64,000 nucleotides of DNA, from contig NC_133230.1 of NCBI RefSeq assembly GCF_040436345.1, positions 7,151,297 to 7,215,296 on the forward strand, written 5' to 3'. The notes below the pieces were generated by a model, which worked only from the letters and a program-made list of their open reading frames with translations, was not told the origin of the DNA and ran no database searches. The DNA comes from Pagrus major (taxonomy: Eukaryota; Chordata; Actinopteri; Spariformes; Sparidae). Position 1 is the first letter of the stretch, and each line of letters opens with the position of its first letter. The position numbers were made by a program, and so were the translations under genes. Below are positions 14,201 through 28,700 of the stretch, piece by piece.

Positions 14201-17200
14201 TTCATGATCTTTGTGTTTGAGCTCTGGGAAATTGTGATGAGCATTTTCATTACATATTGTATATTTTATGGTGAACATTTTTTGACATTTCATAGATTAG
14301 ACCAACAAAGGATTTATCCTAACAACGATGTACAGATTAACTGATGAAATGAATCATTAGTTGCAGCCCTTAAACCAACAGAACGTGTTACCTATCAAAT
14401 ACACTCCTTGATTGACCTTTTTTTTTAATTCAACCTTGATAAATAATCAATAACTGTGACTGTAAAATGAGGTGTGCATTGCTCTAACTCACCAGGTAAA
14501 CGGCTCTCTGGTAGAAGGTGGTCGTCTCCAGGATCTTTTGCATGGTGACCGTCTCCAGTTCGTCCGGGTCCAGCTGCTCACGCTGGTATGGTATGCCGTT
14601 GTACATGACCACAGGCAACGGGCCCACGCCCGTCTGCTCATAGTACGCCCGCCCTTCCTGAAAGAGGAGACAGAAAGAGATGTTACTTTAACTTGCATCA
14701 GCCTTTTACCATCGCAGAAACACAGCTTGAGTAGAGTAGGAGGACTTCGAATCTCGAAAATCTGATCCATGCTTTTATCTTAACCGGTCTGTTTTCAGGT
14801 CTACTCAAAAAAGTTTTTCAATTACTGTATGTACAATCTTCTGAGAGTTCAAACCATGTCAATCAAATATGAAAAGATTACACCTGTTCTCTCTTCGTTG
14901 GCTCCAAGTTAGTTTAAACTGCATGCCCTGTGTTATTTTGTTCTGTGCTATGTTTTGTTCTGCTTGTTTTGTTCTTCCTTTTTTCTTTTCTTTGTTGAAT
15001 ATTTGTTGAATATGAAGCTAATGACAGTCAGCAATTAGTTTATCTTCTCTTTATGTTAAGCTAAGCTAATCACCTGCTGGCTCCAACTTTAGCTTCAGCA
15101 TCAATCTTTAATCATTCTTCTCATCAAACCTTTGGCAAGAAAGCAAATTCCTGAAAAAGTCCTTCACAGTCACATCACATTCAGCCCCTCTCACCTTTCT
15201 GTTGCTGTCGTAACTGGAGTCAGCTCCCAGGACGCTGCTGACCTCCACATAGGGGAACCTCTTCTCCAACACTTTCACCACGTCCCCAACGCTCAGCTGT
15301 CCACCGATAGCTACCCGGTTGAATATCTAGAACAATGTAAGGAGGCAAAGATGAGGGTAGAGAAAATTATCAGGCACTTATCAGGCAGACATCAGTAACC
15401 AAACTCTATCGTTCTCTGCTTGTCTACTGTTTTTAAAGTCACTGGTGTCAAACTTAATGTTCTCATTAAGACTGAATCACTTCATCACTGGCGTTTGTGA
15501 AAGTTGACTCACTGCAATGACGGTTTCAAATGCGCTCTGGCTGTCCACCTCGTCGCTGATGTAGTTGTAGGCTCGAACCAGCGCCACACCTGCATCCTGC
15601 ATGCCGTCTACGTCGTCTTCATCGGACACTACAAACACCAGTCCAATCCTAAAACACACACAGACACAAAATAAAGTTTCAACTGACAGTTTAAATGCAG
15701 AGCACGTGCTGCGTACTTCATCAGTATTCAAACAAACTGACCATTCCAAAGATGGTGCACGCAGGAGGTATCAAAGGTCTCCCAAACCTGCCTGACAAAA
15801 CTCCTAAATTAAAATGGATTTTAACTGCACGCTCAGACTGACTGCTGCTGCCCTGCAGCCTCTTTTCAGATTTTTCTGGTTTTGTGGAGAAATAGAAACT
15901 ATTTTTCTTGATCCATATACTAATGGCTTTTTTGCCTGTTTTGAGCAGACTGTTATGAAATGCAATATCTCCAGGTTACACCTCTTCAGATATTAACAAA
16001 TTCCCAGCTTCATATACATTCAAATATCACTCAATTCTTCACAGCCCACGGAAACAGTCCTAGACTCGATCAATGACATCACATTTTCCAGAGAGGAAGA
16101 GGACGGGTGACATATATTCTTGATTAATGAGAAAAATATGTTAAGTTTTAAAGCCTAGAAGCCAGTGAGAGCGGGGATAAGGGTATAGAAATTTCAGAAT
16201 CCAAGTCAAAGATGATGGGGTGAATATATTAATCTATGATATGAATGAAACATACTGTAAGGCAGTTTAAAAAGATTTCCAATTAGCGCACATCCAATAT
16301 ATATCCAATGTGTGACTGCTGAAGGACAAACAAAAAATGACTCACACAGTCAGTCTAAAACTACTCATAAATGATGGTAAAGAACCATCAGCCTATTTTA
16401 CTTTATTTAGTGTGGTGACACAAAATCTTATTTTAATTAGCAATAAACTAAGTCTTTGATTTAGATTTACAGATGTTAATCCTCCAACATTTGCACGATG
16501 GATTAGGGATATGATGTATTGTATTAAGGGGTCAGTTGGCAAGATTACATTACCATGGCAGCCTTCTCCTTAGTCACGATGATGCTTTAGGCTCTCATAA
16601 CTTTTTGGCTGAGGAAAGTCTATACATACACACTATGTATGCAACGAGGAGCAACAGGAAAGAAGCCTTGGAAAGATCCCTCATATCTCTGAGTGTTCAC
16701 ATTTTTATGCTTACCTCGACTTTCAGGGCGATGCCAAAATTAGGGAGTAAAGACTTCCAAAATTGATGCATCTGCCGATGTACACATATTTTTTTGCAAT
16801 GATCCCTTAGTTTAACAATAAACTTTACCGTCTAAGATGACATCAGTGCACTGAAACAGAACACTAACTGGGAATTTTATAATAATCATAAATCTTTTCC
16901 TTTTTAGCATTATAGTCTCCAAAAAAATAAGCTTCATATCAGACCATGTACGCACCGATGTGATAGGCAAATGTTGGTTGATAATGTCATACAATGCCTA
17001 ATATATAAGGAATCTATTTCTATAAAATCTATATAAAAAAAAAAAACTAAAACATCCTTGTCCAGTCTCTTAATGAGCTCTGACTAAGACACAAACACCA
17101 ACCTGAGTGGGATGTTGTTAGCATAAAACATCTCTGCAACACTGAGCAGCTCTGCAGCGTGCTCCTGAGTTGGGTCCAGAATGATCACCTGCAACACACA

Positions 17201-19671
17201 CAAGGACACACATGTTGCTATTTTGTCACACATGGATTCAGATCCATTTGGATTCAAAGGGGATGACTGATCAGGAATGGACGAACCAGATTGTGGAAGT
17301 TCTTGCGGATCTGCCTGATGACTCCGGGGAAAGTCGGCCTGAGCAGCTCCTGCACGTTGTAGGGCCACGAGCTGTACCTGTGGTCCGTCTCCAAGTTGTT
17401 AATCCACTAAAAATGAAAAGGGAATTGAAGAGGAAATGTTTGAAAGGAGCAGCTTGAGCCCAACAGCAGGTCAGTGCCAATAAGGAAATGGCATTTTACA
17501 GCTGGAGGCTGCAACTAACAATCCTTTTAATTGTCTATTAATTTTTCTTTTGTCTTTTTTTTCAGTTAAGCAATTAATTGTTCAGTCTTTGTAAATATCA
17601 CAAAACAGAACAAACAAAAATGAACCTATTTTTTCCAGGGACATTTTGGGCAATTGTCTTATTTTCATTGCTATAAAGCAAAATAGGAACTGACACAGCA
17701 TGACACAACTGACTGAGCAATCATCCAATTTATGAAGGTGTTAGCACTTTTTGTTACCAGCCTCAGAGCTCAACTAAGGGTGCGAATGTGTAGGATTTCT
17801 TACACTGATGGCAGGGTTGCGGATGTCAACAGCGTAGTCAGAGTCTGAGGGCTGGACGTTGAGCTTCAGGATGTCATGGATGTAGGGCGTCTCGATGTGC
17901 AAGGAGCGCAGACCCTCCATCACCCTCGCCTCACTGCGCAGCACCTCGAACACACTGGAGGGAACAAAAGTGTGGTCATCTACAGTAGAAATGAATATGA
18001 ACATGTCGGCAGCAATATGACTGTTACCAACTGATTATGCTCGAAAGAGAGGTGTACCATACTTTCATTTTTCATAAAATAAAAAATCTTGGTCAGGGCT
18101 ATTTTGTATGAGGAAAAATGTAAAACACAAATATAAATACAGACGTAAAAATGGTTGCAAAATCAGCAAGTTAAAGACATCAACATGGTCTTTTCCACAT
18201 TTTATAGACTAGACGATTAATCAAGAAACAACCAAAAATGCCAAATATTCACCAGTTATTTGCTGCTTTTGAGTAAATATATAATTTTTCTTTGAATATC
18301 TTTGAGTTTCAGACAAAATAAACAACTTAAGACACCCTAAATTTCATTTTTTTTTATTGCTTGTTGTGTATGTGTGTGTTGGGGGGACTTGTTTTCATTG
18401 TGTGAAACACTTTGTGTTACTTTTTCTGTATGAAAATTGAAATACAAATAAAGTCTGATTGATTGACTGATTGACTGCCAAAGGAAAATTGTTAGATCTA
18501 ACCAGTCGAATAAGAATTATTGTTAGTTTCAAACCATTTATTGTATATTCACTGTAAAGTCGTTGGAAAGTTTGTTGTGTGATGCAGCAACAAACTTCCC
18601 TCCAGGACAATCAAGTATATCTTATAATCTTATTTTCTGGTACATAATCAGCAGCTCATTTGCATTTTTTCCTCAACATTTCTGAACCAGGCAGGTTGCA
18701 AAACAGTCTACTTAACTATAAAGTGTGTCAGCGTCTTCCTGCAGCAAGGAAACACTTAATTAGCTAAAACTGAACTGCACTGCTAAAAACATATCTGGGT
18801 AATTTTAGGTAATACTTAAAAATACTACATTATAAAAACTCAAAACATTGCCCATATGTATGTGTAATGTTTAATTATGGTATGTGTATTTAATATAAGG
18901 ATTTAAACAGGATATACTGTAGACTGAGTTTATCACGACAAGAGTGTCACATATTTGAAATGCGACTGAATATAAATGTTTAATTTCACAAGCAGCAAAA
19001 GGCTGATGAAATGCAAATGAGAAGAAACTGGAAATAGAACAAAAGAGCTGTTACACAGTTGATTAAGTGAGAGATAATATGCTGTATATTAATATAAGAC
19101 TATGATTGTGTGTGTGTACCTAAAGATGTCTTGTGTGTCCAGATCTATGTGCAGCCCGTTGATGAACAGGGCTGAATCCCCAGGCTGCAGGCCCAGAGTC
19201 CCTTTGAAAAACTGCAGAGAGAGGGACATGTCAACATCCTGTTCACATCAAACCCTAAAGCTCCCCAGTCATCTCCTGCTGAGCAGATCATCACGCTGTG
19301 TAGCAGGTAACGTCAAAGCCGGCCATCGCGTAGTCAATTATGTTGTAAAACTGGAGGCAACAGTCGACACAAAGCCGTAACAAGGCACGTCGTCAGATCC
19401 AAACAAGCACTGACAGCTCAGTTTAAAATCAGTCAGTTTAGAGCAATCAAACCCCACACTAAACAAATCTAATTATTAGAGAAAGGGTGTGTGCACGGCT
19501 GTGAGAAGTTGTGAGTGTTTGTGTGTCTGCATGGGCAAAAGGAAAGCTCAAAGTCATTCTGGTGCAGTCAAATCTCATTACAGAAAGACAAAGACGTCAG
19601 ATTAATCATACTCCAGACACTGCAATTACAACAAGACATGATTAACACAAATATTGTTCATCCCACTTAAA

Positions 19672-19708
<37 letters not shown>

Positions 19709-22700
19709 TGTGTGTGTCCGTGTGTGTGTGCGTCAGTGTGAGAGAGAGATGTCTGCATGCAAGTGCATGTGTCCAAACTACTTCAATCAATAATCATTTC
19801 TCGCTGCAGGACTCAGTGCGCCTGCCGAATGAATCACCGATTCAGTAATTAGGACGTTTGCCGCTCACCCCCACCACCCACCCAAACTCCTGTCTGCACA
19901 CCAAGATAATGTGAGCACAGCTTGAGGAGGAGGGGGTGAGGAGGCGGGAGGGAGGACTGAAAAGATGTTTGACAAGAAAAAGGGATGATTACCTATTAAA
20001 TTAGCAGAGCAAAGTCAAACACATTATCAGGAGCTGAGTGCCTTTCAAGTCTGATGTTGTTTACAATCTATCACATAAAAAAAAACAGGTGAGAGGAACA
20101 AACAAGAACAGGAAGGACTGTTCTCAATTTGGGATGTTTCCCTAAAGACGACTGAGAGGCTGAAGGGCTGTGGCTGTGTGCAATAATGCTATCTGCTTTT
20201 CTTTATTTTTCTCCTTTATTGGATTAGATTGGCAAAAAGCTAAACTTAAATTATCTCTGACCGTTGGACAACACAGTCAGCAGTAAGAGGAAAGAACTGG
20301 CATGCTGGTTTAAGACTAGACAGAGGAATAAAAGAGGATTAAGACTCAGTAGGCAGGTTTCCATCCAAATTTAGTAGAGCCCGACCGATATATTGGTTGG
20401 CTGATAGTGGCCTATCATGTGAGATAAATGTCGACTTAAAAATAAATAAAGCTAGTTGGGGCCAAGATCAACACTCCAATAGTCAGGCTCTAGTGTTTAG
20501 GCTTTAAGTGATAAAACTGGCAATGTTTTGTTTGTCATTTTCAATAAATTCCCCCAAAAAAGTCCAAACTTTATGAACAAGTGTTGTCTATGAGGCCAGA
20601 TATACCTTATTCCTCTGCGTCACAGAGCTCCAAACGTGTCTAAACACTGTTAAAATCACATGTATGACTCACACAATTGCACTGGATGACACGTTCCTTC
20701 ATTACCATGAAGAACAGGTGCACTGTTGTTTATTCTGACTCGATCCAAAAAACACTGTCCTGCTGCTGTAAATACTTGCTACTCTGCAGCTGGAAATAGT
20801 TCCCAACGAAGGCACTATCTTGTTTTAGTGACATCTGATAAAAACTACAGTGCCACGCTGTTTAAGAAAATTATTTATCCTTTTTTAAATAACTAAACAA
20901 TATATTTGTCACATCTTCAGCAGGAAAGGGTGGGCTTTGGCTGAGAGCCACAGAGAGTAAAGAGGTTGGAAAGTATTAGGAGACAGACAACAGACTAATG
21001 CAAGTTGGGTTTTGACATTTGCACGTCCCATAACAATAATCTGTCAAGTGACAAAAATGACAGAAGGAGGCCTAAAGAGGACCGATAGATGAAAAAACTA
21101 AGAGATGAATGGACGAACTAACTCGTACCTTTTGGTTCTCGCCGATCTCCCTGCGGATCTCAGAGTTGACCACAGTTTTAGTGATGGACCTGTGAGGGAA
21201 AAGGGCAGACTTGAACTGTAAAAACTAAAGACTTGTCAATATCTACGTAGGTCAAAATGTCTTATCGTCTTTACAGTTTGTGTGTGTGTGTTGTTTTTAC
21301 CTGGCTTTGGTGGGGAAGTTCTGACTGAGGTCTCTCATGACATTAAGGGCCTCGACAGCAGGAGCAGCAAGAATGCGAGCTGCTGTCTGGAAACTCAGAT
21401 CTATAAAAGAAAAGGTGGGTGGATGGGTAGAGACGCACAGAGAGAGAAAGTTTCAACAAAATAAAAGCACTATGAGCAATTTTCTGTACTGACTTTGTTG
21501 TCTTTGTCAATAAACTCACAGCGAGGGAACGCTTGAAGGCTCAAGTTTCAAGAGGAGCTTGAGCAGCTGAATGTTACTGCAATGATTGTTATAGATAACT
21601 TAGCATCTCTCGCTAATGCTCGCAGCTATGTGAGGCTGTATTTGTGAGGCTAAATGCTGATAACAGAATGCCAACATGCTGTTGTTTAGCAGGTATAATT
21701 TTGAGTCCACCCCAATTATCTGCATCAGGATTCGTGAATATTCAAGTGTAGGCATTTGTGTGACGCATTTCTGGTAAGCGTCACAGTGATCGAGCACCTG
21801 TTAAGACCTGACGCCTGTCAGGGTTTATCAGGGTTCACTGGGACACACTTGATTAATGATAATGAGGACCTCCTGGGCTCAGTTAAGCTCAGATTATATT
21901 GTTTGTTTTGGTTTGTTTAATTCTCACATAATGATCAAATAAATAGGATAAAACACAGAATTATAGTTATATTCTTTCAGAAGCACAGGAGAGTAATGTA
22001 ATTAATAAAGACATCAAATCAAGTTATATAGAAGCATGTTGGTCTGATGTTATTTGGAAAGATCTCTCTCGTCAAGGAGAACAGACTTTTTAATATGACA
22101 TGATAGTGATATGATATTCAGCCTTTTTGGACAATTTTTTTTGTGTTCTTATGGTTCAGTTGAATTTAAAAAAGGTTAAAATTTGAAAATAAACGTACAA
22201 ATTACTTGCATACATTCTCTTTTTGAAGACCTCATCTGAAATTTCTGGATTTAATCAATTTTCAGAGAATATTCAGGGGATAATGGCAAAAATGTCAATG
22301 AGGTGTAACCATAAAAACTTCGTACCTAATAGTTTAACTTGTTCAAAAAAGGTGAAATTCTCAATAATAAATTGTAAAAATAAGTATTTATTTTAAAAAA
22401 TGGGTTTGAAATCTTCACACCAAGGCCATGTGCTTACATAGGTGTCCATCATAATGCCTGTTAAATTTGAATTTAAATTGAAATGTCAGATGGTGTAACC
22501 TGTTACACCATCTGACTTTTATTACATTCCTTTTGGTTAGAGGCCGATTTTGTCAAATATCAGTAGTTTATGATGCTGATTAAAGATGTAATATGAACTC
22601 ACTTACTATGTGGAACTATTTTCAAGTGTTAAGTGTTCATGAAGAAGTGGTGATTTATCCTCAACTTTATTATCAAAGCTCTGGAAGGTTAGGATAAAAT

Positions 22701-25700
22701 CATTATTTTGCATGGCTTTGATATTTTTTAAATGTTTAGCTTTAATATATATTTGTATTCCATTCACTTACAATTTTAAGCAATATATAGTGCAATATAT
22801 GTAATTTCATAATGTAGCAGAATGAAGTGGGTGAACAGTGACGATGTTGAACATGAACGGCAGCTTTAAAAAGACTTAAAACTCCAAAAATATGAGAATT
22901 GTCCAACTACGTTGCCTTAAAACAGAAAAATACAACTTCTGCCCTGAGACCAGGAGAGATTCACCTGCCCTCAGACAACTTCTGCCCTGAGACCAGGAGA
23001 GATTCACCTGCCCTCAGACAACTTCTGCCCTGAGACCAGGAGAGATTCACCTGCCCTCAGACAACTTCTGCCCTGGAACCAGGAGGGATTCACCTGCCCT
23101 CAGACAACTTCTGCCCTGAGACCAGGAGAGATTCACCTGCCCTCAGACAACTTCTGCCCTGAGACCAGGAGAGATTCACCTGCCCTCAGACAACTTCTGC
23201 CCTGGAACCAGGAGGGATTCACCTGCCCTCAGACAACTTCTGCCCTGAGACCAGGAGAGATTCACCTGCCCTCAGACAAAATTGTGGGAAACAATGGTCT
23301 CTGCCCTGGGACCAGATGAGACTAAACAGCCATGAGGCAAATCCTACAAAACAACTTCTGCCCTGAGACCAGTTTTTTCTTCATTGAAAATAATAAAAAA
23401 AAGTTCAATTGACCTTGTTCACTGTCAAGCTGGATTTTTAGTGCCAGTTTCTTCAACAAACAATGGCCTTTGACTGTAGAAGCAACATAGTCAGATGGTG
23501 TAACTGGTTTGTGTCAATTGGTGTAACCAGTATTTTTCATAAAAATATTATAATATACAGGGAAATTCATGTGGAATAAGATGTAATCCTCTATTGCAAT
23601 GTATGAACATATTTTTTAACACTTTATACATAATTTGTCAAATATTATTTAGAAAACACAAAGTGTTTTCAGCATTTGTCCTGCTCTATATTACAAAAAC
23701 GCATCCAATTTTAATTTAAAATAATCCTAATAAAATCTATTTTCATGTGATGTTTTTAAATTAAGTAACTGTTTTCATAAGTACACTTGCATACGCTCTA
23801 GGTGGAAAGATATATTTAATATTTCTCCTTTTGTTGTGGTTACACCATTTGACATTTTCAGGGGCAATCAGTCTTACCTTTCGTAAAAAATAGTACAAAT
23901 GCTATTTCAAATTACATGAAACCAACATAAATACAAAATATACATTTACAGGATATTTTACAGTACAAAAATAAGCAACAGTATTACTGAAACAGTAAAA
24001 CCAATTTAATAATTATAGATCGCCCCTAGCATTGTTTTCTACACTTTCTACAATCTTTAAAACCAAAAAGTTTTCATATCGGCCAATATCGACAACATAT
24101 GTGCCAATACTGATCTGTGATAGGCCAACACTGGCTGATAATAACAGCTCTTTTACATGATAACTGTCCGTGGAGGTTCGACCATAATTGTTCAAAGTGT
24201 CTGCACTTAAGTAATTATTATATTCAGGCTGAGTCCATATCTGCTGATTATTGTCGGTCACAAGACGATCTTATTGGCTCATTACTGCCAACAGCTGGAC
24301 TTGGTGTGGTGAATTGTGGGATACACTTAGCTCTGAATACCGCATACCGAATACAGCTGTGTCAGGACAAGTGTGGATCAAGTGTGGGTTAAGTGCACTA
24401 TGTGTTGGCATTTTTCCAGTGTGTGACAGACAAGTCAAATACCCTGTGGGGCTGGAATGTGCACTTCAGACCTGTTGCCATGTTCACCGTTTTAACTTAA
24501 CTTAACAAAGTACAACTGAAGCTGAAGGGTATGTGACTGGAACACCTCCTGCGCCAATTACTCGGCAATCCATCCAATATGATGTCTGACACATATAACT
24601 TAAAACCATAACCATCAAACTCATGGTGACGCTACAGAGAATAATGAAAGTCATCTGAATAGATCCTCTGGACACCATGAGTGTCTGCACAAAATGTAAT
24701 GGAAAGCCATCTAATTGTTGTTGTGAACATCATCTTGGACCATAGTGGTGGATTCACTGACCGACTGACATTACCATCCCTGCAGCCCTGTTGCTAGCAT
24801 AGCTAAAAAAAAGTCATCAGTTAAGCTAATTACCGCAATAATTAGCGAATAATTCCTTGTTAACATGCTTGTCTTCACATCTGAAGCATTAATTAAAACT
24901 ATCTCAAAGCATCAGAAGGCTTTAAGGCAAGATTAAGAATGAATATATAGATGTTCGTATATGTGGAGTCGGTCTTTGGAAGTGTAGAGGAGACACTGTA
25001 GATGAAGATTTTGCTTGCAAAGGAGAATGTAGCAAGGATTACTTCAGTGCAGTGCACATCTCTGTAATGGTGTTGTAGCCTGTGTGATTATTAGCCCCTG
25101 GGGGTCGCCTTCTCTTTGTAAACAGGCTGAGCTAATGAGCCCCAGCGGGGTAGGAGATAAAGACAGACGCCCACATGACAGTCTGACAGTCGAGCTCAAC
25201 AGACTCCCCTCACATCATTATTCACCACAATCAAAGCAGCCTCATGCTTTCATCCTGACCACACCTAATGGTAGAAGCGAGCCAAACATAAACACATATA
25301 AATCATCAAAGTATCAAAATCTGTATAATATTAAGTGACTCAACTGAAAAGCACACAGAATTGTGTCTGTGAATGTGTGTTTAACTTCCTAATGCAACCG
25401 ATGATGTAACCCAATTCAATAATGCTTTTATGTTGCAGCAGACAATGCTCTCACATCTTCAAGACATTATGGCGCACATGCATCAAGAGGACGCTGATCG
25501 ACCGCAGTCATTGATTACAGAACAAGACAGATACACTTTCTGCTGCGAGTTTGATTCACTGATGAAATGATCTCACCGTTAAAGCAACCAAAGCCAATAT
25601 TAATTCCGGTTTATTTATTTATGATCAGTGCATAAGAAGAATAAATCAAACTAATGAAACAATGGCATCGACAGCACATCCACAACAGCGATGCAAATCC

Positions 25701-28700
25701 TTTCACTGGGATTAGTTAACTTTCGATCATTCCAGGAAAACGTTTTAAAATGCATTTTCACACAAAGGAAAATCAAAGCCAAACACGCAGCTAAGTCTTC
25801 AATGCAGTTTCATTCATACATGTAAATTAGCAGAACACTTTTAGATTCTGTATATCGTTCTACATCAAGGAGATATTCATGTTTTTGCTCCTATTCATTA
25901 GTTAGTTTCCTGCTCAGTTAACACCTTATCATATATGCAGCTTCACCCTTTTTCCCCTTGAGAAGCTTTAAAGTTGTGAACATCCAATTATTATTAATAT
26001 ACTGTCTGACAGTATCATTTATACAATCTGTCCAAACTTGTATGCAGCGCTTCATTGAAGCCAAGTGATTTTTACACTTAGTGAAATATTAAATGTCTTC
26101 TGCATTATTTTATACGTAATTTGAAGTATTCAGAACCTTAAAACATATATTTGCTCAATTAAAAATGCTTGCCCATTTCAGGTTAATACTTTTATTTTGG
26201 GTTTCTATTATAATAGATTCGCAAGCTCCAATGTTCAGTAAACACATCAGATTTCATATACTGGCAGTGCTGCACCACCTCTATGATCCCTGTGTCTGAA
26301 ACGCTTTGTTTAAGCCCCTGTCTCTTTAAGGCCCCCCTCTTGAATATATAAAATTTGCCATCATATGAAGAGCTGTTACGGCATCTTCAGGCTTTTTTTG
26401 TGAAAAGAAAATGTACGCTGAGCTGTCGTGACAGCAGAGGCAATGCACGCCAATATTTTACGAGGTGGGAATGAGACCAGGATGGTGGAGGTTACTAAAG
26501 TTTAATTGGCCTGATGTAGCAGCATGCACGCAGGCCTCTAACATATTAAGAAGAAGTTAGGCAATAATATTTTGGGTTTAATGCGGTAGAAAAGGGCGAG
26601 CCAAGGGATTTGAATGAGACTACATGTCTTCTTTGCCGTAAGTCGATAATATCGTCTAACATTTCTAATATTTGGGTGGGACAATATCTTGATATAAAAC
26701 TTTGGATATCGCTCAAGCGTAGTCAGAAATGTCCTGACCATTACTGTGACCAGATGTCAGTGACAGAGGCTACCTGAGCAGCTGATAACACCGCTGTAGC
26801 TAGGCAACAAAATATATAATATACCACATATTATATATTATGTTAAAATTATACTCTGTGGTTTTAACTTTTATAATGAGTGAGGTTTTAGACATATTTG
26901 ACGGGGATGAAGATCTGGGATTTCTGCCATTAGATAATTATCTTTGTTCAACTCTATGAAACTAATAGACACAGAGCTCAGTCCTCTGTCCTCAGGGTGT
27001 ATTTACAGGATCATAAAATCAATTCCCTCACAATTTAAGTGACAGGAATAATACCTACATGTGTTAACGGCAGTCAGGTCAAGCCAGTTTTATTTATATA
27101 ACCCAATATCACAAATGACAATTTGCCCCCACGGACCTCTGAGAAGAAACCCACCTTGCATTTCCCAGACTTTCAGAGGTGCCATTTCATTGGTGCTTTC
27201 AACCAAGTGTTTCCTCAACTCCTTTAGCTGTTCTTTTAGCTCTGGGTAGAGGGTCCTAGTGAGAGAAAAACAGACGGAGAGATAATAAGTACATCTGCTG
27301 GAATGAGTTGTTGGATTTGCTTTTTTTTTTCAGATTAGTTTATCTAAAATAAAAGGTTATGTGGTCAGTTCCTTGAGGAAAGACACTGAGAAGGAAAAGA
27401 AGAAGAAAAAGGCTTGGCTGCTGCGAGCATGGTGCAGTTGCTGGACCTTATCCAAGCTTCGAATTTTTATCATGGGCTGACACAAAGTCACTCACTTGAG
27501 TTTGCCAAAGAGGAATCCCTGGACCTCGTCCACTGGATCATTCTCACCGATCACTGTAGCATTCACCTCCGCACCTGGAACCACAATCAATTTACTAGTT
27601 ATTCACATCAGGACTCCTCTGGGATTACACCAGTGTGGGCAGGTATGCATCGATAGTGTGTGTGCACCTTGGACTTGTGTGTCATCCTTTGCCTTGTACT
27701 CCTGACTTTTGATGGCTAGCTCCACTCCATAGCCAGACAGATAGACTTTCTTTCCGCTTGGTTTCTAGAAGAAAATGAGAAAGCATTGTAAAAAGGATTT
27801 CTTGAAAGATTTTATTGCAGCTGCACTAATTCTTAACAATGTTTTTGATCCATATACAACTAAGTAACAGGAAAAAAGGTTTGCCCTAGTGGCTTCTGTT
27901 GTTATAAAAGGCTCCATTAACGTCTCTGTATCCATCTTCATCTCTGTTGCAAAAAAAAATGAATCTCACTTGCATTACAAACACATGTGGGTTCTGACTA
28001 CTTTGACAGCTTTCAAGTACAGACAGCCAGCTGTTGCTTGCTAAGTGCTGAAGACACTAACTGCACCCTGATTGGCCCCGAAGCTTTAGAAGTAAAAAGG
28101 AAAAAAAGCGTTAAGTGTTACAACCTCTCTGGTGCCCAGGACCTCATGCCAAACCGACAGATGGTGAGAATAATTTAGCATAATTACAGGGGAAAAAACT
28201 TATCAACAGGATTTGCATGCGAGGGGAGAAGCAATCCAACCTCAACTTGACAAGATAAATTGGAGGAGCACTTTTCATCCCAGGTGAAATAAGGAGTCCA
28301 ATTAAACTGCAGAGCTTTTTTTAAAAATAAGGATAAAAGTGCTTTTAAAATCAACATGCTGCTTCATGTTCACACAGATACAAACAGTATGTTCACTTAA
28401 GGTGGATGAGCAGTACTACTGCACACCATGACAGAAGATGTGGATAGAGAGGAGAGCATCCATTCTCGTTTCCTGACTCTGCCCTTACATAAACTTAAGG
28501 ATTTAACCTGACAGCCTCTGGTCAAAATACAGCACTTGTCTCCAAGTGCCGCGTTCAGATCTGGCAGTTCCCTGCTGGATCCGATAACAAGTGGACAGCT
28601 CAAGTGGACAGGTGTGATACCCCCACGACACATTGAGGATGCATTTTAAATTTAATCACCCAGCCCACGTTCGGAGGTGGTCTGGGCCACATGACAAGAA

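Larger units (their letters stand above)
19212..21128 (-). other. uggt1 intron 11
   Basis: 1.9 kb. Holds the (TG)n tract at 19,674-19,738 and a CGATATAT repeat fragment at 20.39 kb. No exon seen. Confidence 0.7.
22289..23862. mobile_element. inverted-repeat-bounded element carrying a minisatellite
   Basis: The left edge reads AAAATGTCAATGAGGTGTAACC (split here: AAAATGTCAATG / AGGTGTAACC). The right edge, on the opposite strand, reads AAAATGTCAAATGGTGTAACC in the same way, giving imperfect terminal inverted repeats of about 25 bp. The motif GGTGTAAC recurs inside at 22.49, 23.49 and 23.51 kb in either orientation. The interior is non-coding and holds eight 43-bp tandem units. Best explained as an old non-autonomous DNA transposon; family not identified, target-site duplication not resolved. 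Confidence 0.5.
21401..27154 (-). other. uggt1 intron 9, the largest in the gene
   Basis: 5.75 kb. Carries the inverted-repeat element with minisatellite (22.3-23.9 kb), a CGATAT-type repeat fragment (24.05-24.13 kb), a repeat fragment at 26.27-26.35 kb and non-repetitive stretches near 25.07-25.60 kb. No exon was seen. Confidence 0.75.

Noticed and set aside
22932..23275. CRISPR-like array
   Set aside because: The 43-bp units are directly contiguous with no unique spacers, in a eukaryotic intron. It is a minisatellite.
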